Shown here: positions 1 through 5,571 of the stretch, piece after piece
Layout of the letters: every line of letters starts with the position of its first letter
Position numbering within the stretch: position 1 is the stretch's first letter
From: Geodermatophilaceae bacterium
GTDB taxonomy: Bacteria > Actinomycetota > Actinomycetes > Mycobacteriales > Geodermatophilaceae
DNA: 8,066 bases
Direction: 5' to 3'
Assembly: GCA_013811805.1 (NCBI GenBank)
Contig: JACCUM010000402.1
Coordinates: 1-8,066 of the forward strand
Program-made: the position numbers and the translations under genes
The notes under the pieces: generated by a model
Databases searched by the model: none
What the model was told of the DNA's origin: nothing
What the model saw: only the letters and a program-made list of their open reading frames with translations

Positions 1-887
1 GGATCGACGAGGCGCTCCGCATGATCACCGCCTATGACGTTCGCGCGGCCTGCGACGTTCTGGCCGACACCGCCGAGCGCACCGGACGGGATGGCCGAGT
101 CTCCTTCGAGGTCGATCCCCGGCTGGCTTTTGACACCGAGGCCACCTTCGCGGAGGCGACGTCACTGTGGTGGCTGGTGGACCGGCCGAATCTTTTCATC
201 AAGATCCCGGCGACCGAGGCGGGACTGCCGGCCATCACCGACGCGATCGCCGCGGAGATCAGTGTCAACGTCACCCTGATTTTCAGCATCGAGCGCTACA
301 AGCTGGTCATGGACGCCTACCTCAGTGGCCTGGAACGACGGACCCAGGCCGAGAACTTCAAGGGCTTCGAGGGTTTGGAATCGGTGGCGTCGTTCTTCGT
401 CTCACGGGTGGACACCGAGATCGACAAGCGGCTGCACGCGGCCGGTGCCGACGACGACCTGCAGGGCAAGGCAGCGGTCGCCAACGCCGTTCTCGCCTAC
501 CAGGCCTATGAGGAAGTCATTGCCAGCGACCGCTGGAAAACGTTGGCCGCCAAGGGTGCCAATGTGCAGCGCCCGCTGTGGGCATCCACCGGGACCAAGA
601 ACAAGGCCTACCCAGACACGCTGTACGTCAGTGAGCTGATCGCCCCGGACACGGTGAACACGATGCCGGAGGCGACCCTGCAGGCCTACGCTGATCACGG
701 CGAGCCCGGCCGGGCGGTGAAGGATCAGTACGAGTCGGCCGCGGCTCTCATGGAGCGGATCCGGGCGGCCGGTGTGGACATGGACGACGCGTTCCGGACC
801 CTGGAAAAGGAGGGCGTGGACAAGTTCACCGGCTCATGGGATGAACTCATGACCTCGGTCAGTGACGAGCTCAAGAGGGTCGGCTAG
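1..887 (+). CDS. tal: Transaldolase, 5'-truncated by the window edge
   Basis: Transaldolase moves a dihydroxyacetone unit between sugar phosphates (sedoheptulose 7-phosphate and glyceraldehyde 3-phosphate to erythrose 4-phosphate and fructose 6-phosphate) in the cytosolic non-oxidative pentose phosphate pathway. The frame is open from base 3 with no stop, so the ATG at 21 is internal. About 294 residues are visible against roughly 370 for the actinobacterial family, so about 75-80 N-terminal residues are missing. Visible signatures are FEVDPRL, whose Glu (codon 108-110) matches the catalytic Glu of the family; NLFIKIPAT, whose Lys (codon 201-203) is the Schiff-base lysine; NVTLIFS; SFFVSRVDTEIDKRL; and RPLWASTGTKN. 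The C terminus is intact and ends at TAG 885-887. zwf starts four bases later, consistent with one operon. Identification is from recalled family motifs and is very secure. Confidence 0.96.
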   Translation, partial: IDEALRMITAYDVRAACDVLADTAERTGRDGRVSFEVDPRLAFDTEATFAEATSLWWLVDRPNLFIKIPATEAGLPAITDAIAAEISVNVTLIFSIERYKLVMDAYLSGLERRTQAENFKGFEGLESVASFFVSRVDTEIDKRLHAAGADDDLQGKAAVANAVLAYQAYEEVIASDRWKTLAAKGANVQRPLWASTGTKNKAYPDTLYVSELIAPDTVNTMPEATLQAYADHGEPGRAVKDQYESAAALMERIRAAGVDMDDAFRTLEKEGVDKFTGSWDELMTSVSDELKRVG

Positions 888-891
888 CTAC

Positions 892-2478
892 GTGGCCGCA
901 GACACCCGAGGATCCGCATCGGGAGCCAAGGCCAAACTGCCGCAACAACGCCCGGGGAACCCGCTCCGGGACAACGCCGACCGGCGGCTCCCCCGCGTCC
1001 CGCCGCCGTGCGCACTCGTGGTCTTCGGCATCACCGGCGACCTGGCCCAGAAGAAGCTGTTACCGGCGGTCTACGACCTGGCCAATCGCGGACTGTTGCC
1101 GACCAGCTTCGTGCTGCTCGGCTTCGCTCGACGGGACTGGGGGGACGGGGAGTTCATCGAACTGGCGCACAAGGCCGCCAAGGAGCACGCGCGCACGCCG
1201 TGGCGCGAGGACGTCTGGAAGCGATTGGCGTCATCCTGCAAGTTCGTACCGGGTGCCTTCGACGATGACGCGGCGTTCGACACCCTAGCCGAGACACTGC
1301 TCGACCTCGAGGAATCGCACGGGGTATCCGGCAACGCGGCTTTCTACCTGTCCATCCCGCCGGACTCCTTCCCGGTGGTGCTCAAACAGATGCAACGCAC
1401 CGGGATGGCCGACAACATCGACGACTCGATCACCGGCTATTGGCGTCGGGTCGTCGTGGAGAAGCCGTTCGGCCACGATCTGGCATCCAGCCGGGAACTC
1501 AACGAACTGGTCGACTCGGTCTTCACCGCCCAGGACGTGTTCCGGATCGACCACTACCTGGGCAAGGAGACCGTCCAGAACCTCCTGGCACTGCGCTTTG
1601 CGAACACCCTGTTCGAGCCGGTCTGGAATTCCCACCACGTCGACTCAGTGCAGATCACCATGGCCGAGGACGTGGGAATCGGGTCGCGGGCGGACTTCTA
1701 CGACGCGACCGGCACGGCGCGCGATGTCGTACAGAACCACATCCTGCAGCTGCTGGCTCTGACCGCGATGGAAGAGCCGGTGGAGTACACCCCCGACGCG
1801 ATCCGGATCGAGAAGCTCAAGGTCCTGCGCGCGATCTCGCTGCCCGAGGACTTGCCTCGCTATGCGATCCGCGGGCAGTACACCCAGGGATGGCTTGCTG
1901 GGCAACGGGTTCCGGGCTATGTCCAGGAGGAGAAGGTTCCTGATGACTCGACGACCGAGACCTACGTCGCGTTGCGACTAGGCGTCCAGACCCGGCGGTG
2001 GGCCGGGGTCCCGTTCTACCTCAGGGCCGGCAAACGGCTGCCGCGTCGGGTCACCGAGATCGCCCTGACCTTTCGACCTGCCCCGCATGTGCCCTTCACT
2101 GCCAGCGACACCGAATCGCTCGGTCAGAACCAGTTGGTGGTCCGGGTCCAGCCCGACGAAGGAGTCACCCTGAAGTTCGGGTCCAAAGTGCCCGGCACTG
2201 TCATGGAGGTGCGCGATGTCGCGATGGACTTCCTCTACGGGACGGCGTTCACCGAGGCCAGTCCGGAGGCCTACGAACGGTTGCTGCTCGACGTCCTCAT
2301 CGGCGACGCGACGCTGTTCCCCCGGCACGAGGAAGTAGAGGCATCCTGGGCGGTCATCGACCCGCTCGAGGAGTTCTGGGCCGGTCAGGAACCGGCGCAT
2401 TATCGCGGCGGCGAATGGGGTCCCACCGAGGCCGACGAGATGCTCGCCTCCGACGGACGTGCCTGGAGGCGGCCGTGA
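892..2478 (+). CDS. zwf: Glucose-6-phosphate 1-dehydrogenase
   Basis: Oxidises glucose 6-phosphate to 6-phosphogluconolactone with NADP+, the NADPH-yielding first step of the oxidative pentose phosphate pathway. I chose the GTG at 892 (528 residues). It lies four bases after the tal stop and has an AGAGGG 12 bases upstream (874-879). The longer GTG at 862 would overlap tal and has no visible ribosome site. With this start, a polar, probably disordered N-terminal stretch of about 45 residues precedes the Rossmann motif GITGDLA (46-52). VVVEKPFG follows at 187-194, then the active-site signature RIDHYLGKE at 218-226 with the catalytic-type His at 221. RRWAGVPFYLRAGKRL and VQPDEGVTLKFGSKVPGT in the C-terminal domain are strongly conserved. 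The last residues, WRRP, are encoded by bases that also form the first copy of the repeat 14-mer and include a GGAGG (2465-2469). The downstream opcA gene encodes its dedicated partner. Confidence 0.97.
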   Translation: MAADTRGSASGAKAKLPQQRPGNPLRDNADRRLPRVPPPCALVVFGITGDLAQKKLLPAVYDLANRGLLPTSFVLLGFARRDWGDGEFIELAHKAAKEHARTPWREDVWKRLASSCKFVPGAFDDDAAFDTLAETLLDLEESHGVSGNAAFYLSIPPDSFPVVLKQMQRTGMADNIDDSITGYWRRVVVEKPFGHDLASSRELNELVDSVFTAQDVFRIDHYLGKETVQNLLALRFANTLFEPVWNSHHVDSVQITMAEDVGIGSRADFYDATGTARDVVQNHILQLLALTAMEEPVEYTPDAIRIEKLKVLRAISLPEDLPRYAIRGQYTQGWLAGQRVPGYVQEEKVPDDSTTETYVALRLGVQTRRWAGVPFYLRAGKRLPRRVTEIALTFRPAPHVPFTASDTESLGQNQLVVRVQPDEGVTLKFGSKVPGTVMEVRDVAMDFLYGTAFTEASPEAYERLLLDVLIGDATLFPRHEEVEASWAVIDPLEEFWAGQEPAHYRGGEWGPTEADEMLASDGRAWRRP

Positions 2479-2558
2479 GTGAGCATCGCAGCGAGGAACG
2501 AGCGAGGAGCGGAGCGAACGGCGTTTCGCCTCCAGCTCGGGAACCGAGGCGGCCGTGA
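2475..2558 (+). CDS. Possible 27-codon mini-ORF in repeat unit 1
   Basis: Opens with a GTG whose last two bases begin the zwf TGA (2476-2478). It is preceded by GGAGG (2465-2469) with a five-base gap, a good ribosome site encoded inside the zwf C terminus. It encodes 27 residues, starting VSEHRSEE and ending GVSPPAREPRRP, arginine- and serine-rich with no recognisable domain. It ends in a TGA overlapping the next GTG. A stable functional protein is doubtful. If translated at all, it more likely acts as a coupling peptide that carries ribosomes through the spacer. Translation is inferred only from the start/stop arrangement and the ribosome site. Confidence 0.3.
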   Translation: MSEHRSEERARSGANGVSPPAREPRRP

Positions 2559-2559
2559 G
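2506..2559 (+). repeat. 54-base direct repeat, copy 1
   Basis: Identical over its full length to 2670-2723 (offset 164). It begins GGAGCGGAGCGAACGG and ends at GTGAG. It contains two small inverted repeats, GGCG-TTT-CGCC (2520-2530) and CTCGG-GAA-CCGAG (2536-2548), followed by GAGG, five bases and a GTG. The perfect identity suggests recent duplication or ongoing homogenisation. The boundaries are exact: position 2505 (A) differs from 2669 (C), and 2560 (T) differs from 2724 (C). Confidence 0.93.
2520..2551 (+). promoter_or_regulatory. Hairpin pair covering the second ribosome site (unit 1)
   Basis: In RNA, GGCG-TTT-CGCC (2520-2530) and CTCGG-GAA-CCGAG (2536-2548) can form two small hairpins. 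Alternatively CGCCTC (2527-2532) can pair with GAGGCG (2546-2551). In both the second and third pairings part of the GAGG before GTG 2555 is in a stem. This would favour translation by ribosomes arriving from upstream. The pairings are read from the sequence; the regulatory role is inferred. Confidence 0.4.
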
Positions 2560-2722
2560 TGAGCATCGCAGCGAGCAACGAGCATCGCCGAGAGGGAGGG
2601 AGCATCGACCGAGCGCCAGCGAGGGAGGAGCGGACCGACCGGTGCGCGCAGCGCATGAGGCGGAATATCGGAGCGGAGCGAACGGCGTTTCGCCTCCAGC
2701 TCGGGAACCGAGGCGGCCGTGA
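2555..2722 (+). CDS. Possible 55-codon mini-ORF in repeat unit 2
   Basis: Starts at the GTG overlapping the stop of the 27-codon ORF, with GAGG at 2546-2549 upstream, and runs 55 codons without interruption. Its TGA (2720-2722) overlaps the opcA GTG (2719). It begins VSEHRSEQ and ends with the same GVSPPAREPRRP as the shorter ORF. The middle is charged and low in complexity. There is no family resemblance. In GC-rich DNA an open frame of this size can occur by chance, so the argument for translation rests on the repeated GTGA junctions rather than on the frame length. Confidence 0.3.
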   Translation: MSEHRSEQRASPRGREHRPSASEGGADRPVRAAHEAEYRSGANGVSPPAREPRRP

Positions 2723-2723
2723 G
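2670..2723 (+). repeat. 54-base direct repeat, copy 2, running into the opcA start
   Basis: Perfect copy of 2506-2559. Its last five bases, GTGAG, are the first five coding bases of opcA. The GAGG at 2710-2713, five bases before the GTG at 2719, is the only visible ribosome-binding site for opcA. The repeat therefore supplies the opcA translation start region. Confidence 0.93.
2684..2715 (+). promoter_or_regulatory. Hairpin pair covering the opcA ribosome site (unit 2)
   Basis: Same structures as in unit 1, shifted by 164 bases: GGCG-TTT-CGCC at 2684-2694, CTCGG-GAA-CCGAG at 2700-2712, or CGCCTC (2691-2696) with GAGGCG (2710-2715). The last two pairings are mutually exclusive, and both bury the GAGG that precedes the opcA GTG. 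opcA translation could therefore depend on ribosomes traversing the 55-codon frame. There is no U-tract, so this is not a typical intrinsic terminator. Confidence 0.4.
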
Positions 2724-3792
2724 CACGCTTTGGGACACCACCGGGACCGAAGTGGTCAAGGCACTCGGTGCCGCCCGACGCAACGGCGCGGCGGTCACCT
2801 CCGGGTTGGCGTTGACCTTCGTCGTGGTGGCCGAGGAGAAGCAGGTGGAGATGGCCGAGAAGGCCGCGACCACCGCAGCTGCGATGCATCCCTGTCGGCT
2901 GGTGATGGTGGTCCGCCGCGAGAACACCGCCCCTGCCCCACGACTTGATGCCGAGGTGAGCGTCGGCGGGCGGCTCGGCCCCGGTGAGGCCGTCCAACTG
3001 CGGATGTATGGCCGGCTGGCTCTGCACGCCGAGTCCGTCGTCCTGCCGCTGCTGGCCCCGGACGCGCCCGTGGTGACTTGGTGGCCGGGAAGGGCTCCGG
3101 AGCGGCTGGCCACCGACGGCCTGGGAGTCCTGGCCGAGCGCAGAGTCACCGACTGCGCCGTGCACGACAACCCGCTGACCGCACTACGGGCCAGGGCGAC
3201 CGACTACGCGCCCGGGGACACGGATCTCTCCTGGACCCGGATCACGTCCTGGCGCTCGATGATGGCCGCCGCGGTCGACTCTGCAGCCGGTCCCGGAAGG
3301 GCGAGCGTGGCTGTGATCGGCGGTCAGGTCTATGGCCGCCCCGACAGTGCATCGGCTGCTCTGCTGGCGGGCTGGCTGTCCAGCCGGCTCTTCACGAGTG
3401 TCAAGGTTGTCGACTCCGAGCCCAACGCCCCCGAGCAGGGCGGGCAGCCCGACGCCGCGGGAATCAGCGGCGTACGGGTGGACCTGGACGGCGCGGACCC
3501 GATCTACATCCGCCATCGTGACGGCGTAGGAGTGGTCAGCCGGGCTGGTCGCCCGGACAGCACGGCCGCTCTGGCCGAGCGCGAGATCGGGGAGTTGCTC
3601 GGAGAGGAACTTCGGCGCCTGGACGCGGACGAGCTGTATTGCGAGGCCCTGGCCTCGGCTACCGGAACGCGCGAGCTGGGTGACCGTGCGCCGACGCGTT
3701 CTCTCATCTGGGAGGACCCGGCTGCTGCCGGGGACAGCGCACAGGGGCGGAAGCGGACCGGGGCAAAAGCCGCTAGGCGCAGCAAGGAATGA
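2719..3792 (+). CDS. opcA: Glucose-6-phosphate dehydrogenase assembly protein OpcA
   Basis: OpcA is a partner or assembly factor needed for full activity of glucose-6-phosphate dehydrogenase in cyanobacteria and actinobacteria. It has no known catalytic activity of its own. The 357 residues match the actinobacterial form: an N-terminal STLWDTTGTEVVKAL, the segment LTFVVVAEE ... AAAMHPCRLVMVV (31-65), LLAPDAPVVTWWPG (111-124), and SWTRITSWR (171-179). The charged tail after about residue 335 is lysine/arginine-rich and probably disordered. The start is the GTG at 2719, in the last bases of the 54-base repeat, with GAGG five bases upstream. The stop overlaps the pgl ATG (ATGA, 3789-3792). In this genome the usually tight zwf-opcA junction is separated by the repeat array. 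The assignment is secure from family resemblance plus context. Confidence 0.95.
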   Translation: MSTLWDTTGTEVVKALGAARRNGAAVTSGLALTFVVVAEEKQVEMAEKAATTAAAMHPCRLVMVVRRENTAPAPRLDAEVSVGGRLGPGEAVQLRMYGRLALHAESVVLPLLAPDAPVVTWWPGRAPERLATDGLGVLAERRVTDCAVHDNPLTALRARATDYAPGDTDLSWTRITSWRSMMAAAVDSAAGPGRASVAVIGGQVYGRPDSASAALLAGWLSSRLFTSVKVVDSEPNAPEQGGQPDAAGISGVRVDLDGADPIYIRHRDGVGVVSRAGRPDSTAALAEREIGELLGEELRRLDADELYCEALASATGTRELGDRAPTRSLIWEDPAAAGDSAQGRKRTGAKAARRSKE

Positions 3793-4571
3793 GCCGCTCC
3801 CCCGAGGTGGTGGTTCACGCGTCTCCCGATCTGCTCGCCGATGCCGTGGCCGCTCGCTTGATCACGAAGCTGGTCGACGCGCAGAGCGCCCGCGGCTGGG
3901 CCAGCCTCGCCCTGACCGGGGGTGGCATCTGCATTGCGGTCCTGGGGGCCCTCCGGAACAGCCCCGCCCGCGACGCGGTGCAGTGGGACCGGGTCGACGT
4001 GTGGTGGGGTGACGAACGTTTCATCGCCGCAGATGACCCGGAACGCAACGATCTACAGGCGCGGGAGGCCCTGCTCGACCACGTTCTGCTGGCACCGGAC
4101 CGCGTTCACCCGATGCCGGCGGACGAGGGACGCTTCGCCGGCGAACCCGAGGACGGGGCTGAGTGGTACGCCGATCAGCTGGCCGCCAGCGCGCGCCCGG
4201 AGGACCACGGTTCCGTTCCCCGCTTCGACGTCTGCATGCTCGGGATCGGCGAGGACGGTCACGTCGCCTCGATCTTTCCGGGCGCGCCGGCGGCCTACGA
4301 GACTCGCAGCGTCGTCGCCGTCCACGGCTCTCCCAAGCCGCCTCCGGTGCGGATCAGCCTCACCTTCTCGGCCATCGGGTCAGCCTCGGAGGTGTGGCTC
4401 GTCGCGGCGGGAGCGGGCAAAGCCGCTGCGGTCGGACTGGCAGTCAGCGGGGCGGGGCCGGTGCAGATTCCCGCCGCCGGGGCGATCGGACGGGTACGCA
4501 CGATGTTGCTGCTCGATCGTGCTGCCGCGACTGGCCTGCCGGCCGAGTTACTCCGCCTGCCCACAGCCTGA
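3789..4571 (+). CDS. pgl: 6-phosphogluconolactonase (DevB/SOL type)
   Basis: Hydrolyses 6-phosphogluconolactone, the product of Zwf, to 6-phosphogluconate. The 260 residues are full length for the glucosamine-6-phosphate isomerase/6-phosphogluconolactonase fold. Visible motifs are LTGGG (42-46, phosphate loop), WWGDERFIAADDPERN (72-87), the catalytic-type segment LGIGEDGHVASIFPG (151-165) with its His at 158, PPPVRISLT (184-192), and a GAGK near 208-211. The ATG overlaps the opcA TGA by four bases, and AAGGA sits directly against it with no useful spacing, so translation probably relies on coupling from opcA. It is the last gene of the plus-strand cluster. Its stop lies 13 bases from the stop of a convergent minus-strand ORF, with no obvious terminator hairpin between them. 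Confidence 0.95.
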   Translation: MSRSPEVVVHASPDLLADAVAARLITKLVDAQSARGWASLALTGGGICIAVLGALRNSPARDAVQWDRVDVWWGDERFIAADDPERNDLQAREALLDHVLLAPDRVHPMPADEGRFAGEPEDGAEWYADQLAASARPEDHGSVPRFDVCMLGIGEDGHVASIFPGAPAAYETRSVVAVHGSPKPPPVRISLTFSAIGSASEVWLVAAGAGKAAAVGLAVSGAGPVQIPAAGAIGRVRTMLLLDRAAATGLPAELLRLPTA

Positions 4572-4584
4572 ACTACGCAGCAAG

Positions 4585-4785
4585 TCAGGGCCGGCGGCGG
4601 ACTGGGGGCGGCGGGATGCGCTTTGCCCGAGCAACATCGACGATCAACATCTCGGTCAGTGTGTCGTCCGAGCGCCGGATCGAAACGGTGATCGCGTCAC
4701 AGTGCTCCACGATCCCCAGCACATCGGTGTAGGCCTGCCCACCGGTGGGACCGGTCTGTCCCGGGAGTCGACGCCGTACGACCAC
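4585..4785 (-). CDS. Small conserved-looking protein, start uncertain
   Basis: The 66-residue reading uses the GTG at 4785. Its pattern VVVRRRLP ... TDVLGIVEHCDAITVSIRRSDDTLTEMLIVDVARAKRIPPPPVRR alternates strand-like hydrophobic segments. From memory it resembles the small beta-rich domain at the N terminus of some actinobacterial GNAT acetyltransferases, also found as a standalone protein. No acetyl-CoA-binding domain follows, and I assign no function. The frame stays open upstream to a stop at 4861-4863 and reads SPDDVGRRVVVRR across the GTG, which looks like a continuous domain start. The true start may therefore be further up. The only other conventional-type candidate is a CTG at 4827, just after the rbpA stop (4832-4834). 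No clear ribosome site precedes either. It is probably cotranscribed with rbpA. Confidence 0.6.
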   Translation of the reverse strand: MVVRRRLPGQTGPTGGQAYTDVLGIVEHCDAITVSIRRSDDTLTEMLIVDVARAKRIPPPPVRRRP

Positions 4786-4831
4786 CCGACGACCGACATC
4801 GTCCGGACTGATCCCAGCAGCGGTCAGCGGC

Positions 4832-5173
4832 TCAGCCGCCGCGCCGCTCGCGGAGCTTGTTCAGCGCCTCTTGCAGGATTGCCTCGCCGTCCTCGTCGGA
4901 TCGGCGTTCACGGACGTAGGCGAGGTGGGTCTTGTACGGCTCGTTGCGCGGTGCCGGAGGAGGTGCGGTCTGCTCCCGGCCGGCGGGCAGGCCACAGCGG
5001 GCACAGTCCCAGCTGTCTGGGATCGCCGCGTCGTGCGCGAAAGCGGGGTGGGACTCATGTCCGTTGGCACACCAGAAGGGCACCCTGGTACGCGGGGCGG
5101 ACTCACCCCGTTCGGCTTCTCCCATCGGTCCCGATCCGACCCGACTTCCACGGATCGCACTGCCACCGGCCAC
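4832..5173 (-). CDS. rbpA: RNA polymerase-binding transcription activator RbpA
   Basis: RbpA binds RNA polymerase and the principal sigma factor in actinobacteria and stabilises open promoter complexes. The 113 residues are the usual length. The N-terminal tail SAIRGSRVGSGPMGEAERGESAPR is near-identical to what I recall for Streptomyces RbpA. A zinc site follows, Cys35-x3-His39 and Cys57-x2-Cys60, in a small beta-barrel core. After a linker with NEPYKTHLAYVRERRS comes the C-terminal helical sigma-interaction region, EDGEAILQEALNKLRERR. The start is a GTG with AAGGAG at a nine-base spacing. It lies 93 bases downstream of secG and probably has its own promoter (a TAGGAT about 37 bases upstream). 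The short ORF downstream on the same strand starts at or near its stop. Confidence 0.95.
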   Translation of the reverse strand: MAGGSAIRGSRVGSGPMGEAERGESAPRTRVPFWCANGHESHPAFAHDAAIPDSWDCARCGLPAGREQTAPPPAPRNEPYKTHLAYVRERRSDEDGEAILQEALNKLRERRGG

Positions 5174-5182
5174 GTACGTGTA

Positions 5183-5188
5183 CTCCTT
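5183..5188 (-). promoter_or_regulatory. Shine-Dalgarno of rbpA
   Basis: The minus strand reads AAGGAG here, nine bases before the GTG at 5173. It fixes the GTG as the start of rbpA; the methionine-equivalent then precedes AGGSAIRGSR as in related proteins. Confidence 0.8.
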
Positions 5189-5209
5189 CGTTGAAGAGCT
5201 ACTTGAGCG

Positions 5210-5230
5210 ATCCTATGGCCGACGGTCGGC
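5210..5230 (-). promoter_or_regulatory. Candidate rbpA promoter -10 box with adjacent palindrome
   Basis: On the minus strand TAGGAT (5215 to 5210) fits an actinobacterial housekeeping -10 box and would place transcription about 30 bases upstream of the rbpA start. Two bases upstream lies the interrupted palindrome GCCGAC-C-GTCGGC (5230 to 5218), inside the region that would separate -10 from -35. No convincing -35 hexamer is visible at 16-18 bases. The one-base centre makes it a better DNA operator than an RNA hairpin. The assignment is by position and pattern only. Confidence 0.4.
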
Positions 5231-5266
5231 AGAACCTACACCTGAGCCGGCTGCAGGAAAATGGGG

Positions 5267-5515
5267 TCAGGCCGCGGGCCCCTGCGGAACCTTCAACAGG
5301 ATGCCTAGCGCGATGATCGAGGCGCTCCAGGCGATCGCCACAAAGACCGTCAGCCGGTTCAGGTTCTTCTCGACCACAGTCGATCCGGACAGGGATGCAC
5401 TCGCTGCGCCGCCGAACATCGAGGACAGGCCTCCGCCGCGCCCCCGGTGCAAGAGAATGAGGACGATCAGGAGAAGGCTGGTGGTGACCAGCACGATCGT
5501 CAGTAGAAGCTTCAC
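5267..5515 (-). CDS. secG: Protein translocase subunit SecG
   Basis: SecG is the small third subunit of the SecYEG channel in the cytoplasmic membrane and assists SecA-driven export. The 82 residues show the family layout: a first membrane helix (about 2-22, LLLTIVLVTTSLLLIVLILL), the conserved cytoplasmic loop HRGRGGGLSSMFGG (23-36) followed by a serine/glycine stretch and NLNRLT, and a second helix (about 55-75). The start is GTG 5515; no strong ribosome site is visible in the CTGGACCCTC just before it. In many actinobacteria secG directly follows tpiA. Here a binding-protein gene lies between them, 56 bases upstream. Confidence 0.95.
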   Translation of the reverse strand: MKLLLTIVLVTTSLLLIVLILLHRGRGGGLSSMFGGAASASLSGSTVVEKNLNRLTVFVAIAWSASIIALGILLKVPQGPAA

Positions 5516-5571
5516 GAGGGTCCAGCGTAGTCAGTGGTCACGAGACCCGTCCCAGCGCCCGTCGGCCTTGG

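Larger units (their letters stand above)
2466..2723 (+). repeat. Two-unit GAGC-rich repeat array between zwf and opcA
   Basis: The zwf-opcA spacer is made almost wholly of repeated sequence. The 14-mer GAGGCGGCCGTGAG occurs at 2466-2479, 2546-2559 and 2710-2723, dividing the region into units of 80 and 164 bases. The units share their left ends (2466-2503 and 2546-2583, one mismatch in 38) and their right ends (2506-2559 and 2670-2723, identical over 54). The longer unit has about 86 extra bases in the middle, rich in GAGC and GAGG words; GAGCATCG occurs at 2481, 2561, 2580 and 2600. Both unit lengths are 3n+2, so each stop codon overlaps the next GTG. Similar GAGC-rich spacers are, from memory, common in actinomycete genomes, but I cannot name this family. 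No transposase or terminal inverted repeats are present. Confidence 0.9.

Noticed and set aside
862..891. A longer zwf start at GTG 862.
   Set aside because: It would overlap tal by 26 bases, lacks a ribosome site and adds ten residues not seen in related proteins; the GTG at 892 directly follows the tal stop.
2466..2723. CRISPR array or IS-derived element as explanation of the repeats.
   Set aside because: There are only two units of unequal length with no regular spacers, no terminal inverted repeats and no transposase or cas genes.
1978..3165. A 395-codon open frame on the minus strand across the zwf end, repeat array and opcA.
   Set aside because: It is antisense to two well-supported genes, its translation has no recognisable family and is biased by the GC-rich codon pattern; long antisense frames are expected in such DNA.
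5241..5257. CCTG...CAGG around AGCCGGCT downstream of secG as an intrinsic terminator.
   Set aside because: The outer arms are out of register with the inner palindrome and no T-tract follows on the minus strand.
3922..5316. A 464-codon plus-strand frame running through pgl and beyond the convergent point.
   Set aside because: It overlaps pgl in another frame and runs antisense to the small ORF and rbpA, all with clear protein signatures; its product is arginine/serine/proline-rich with no motifs.
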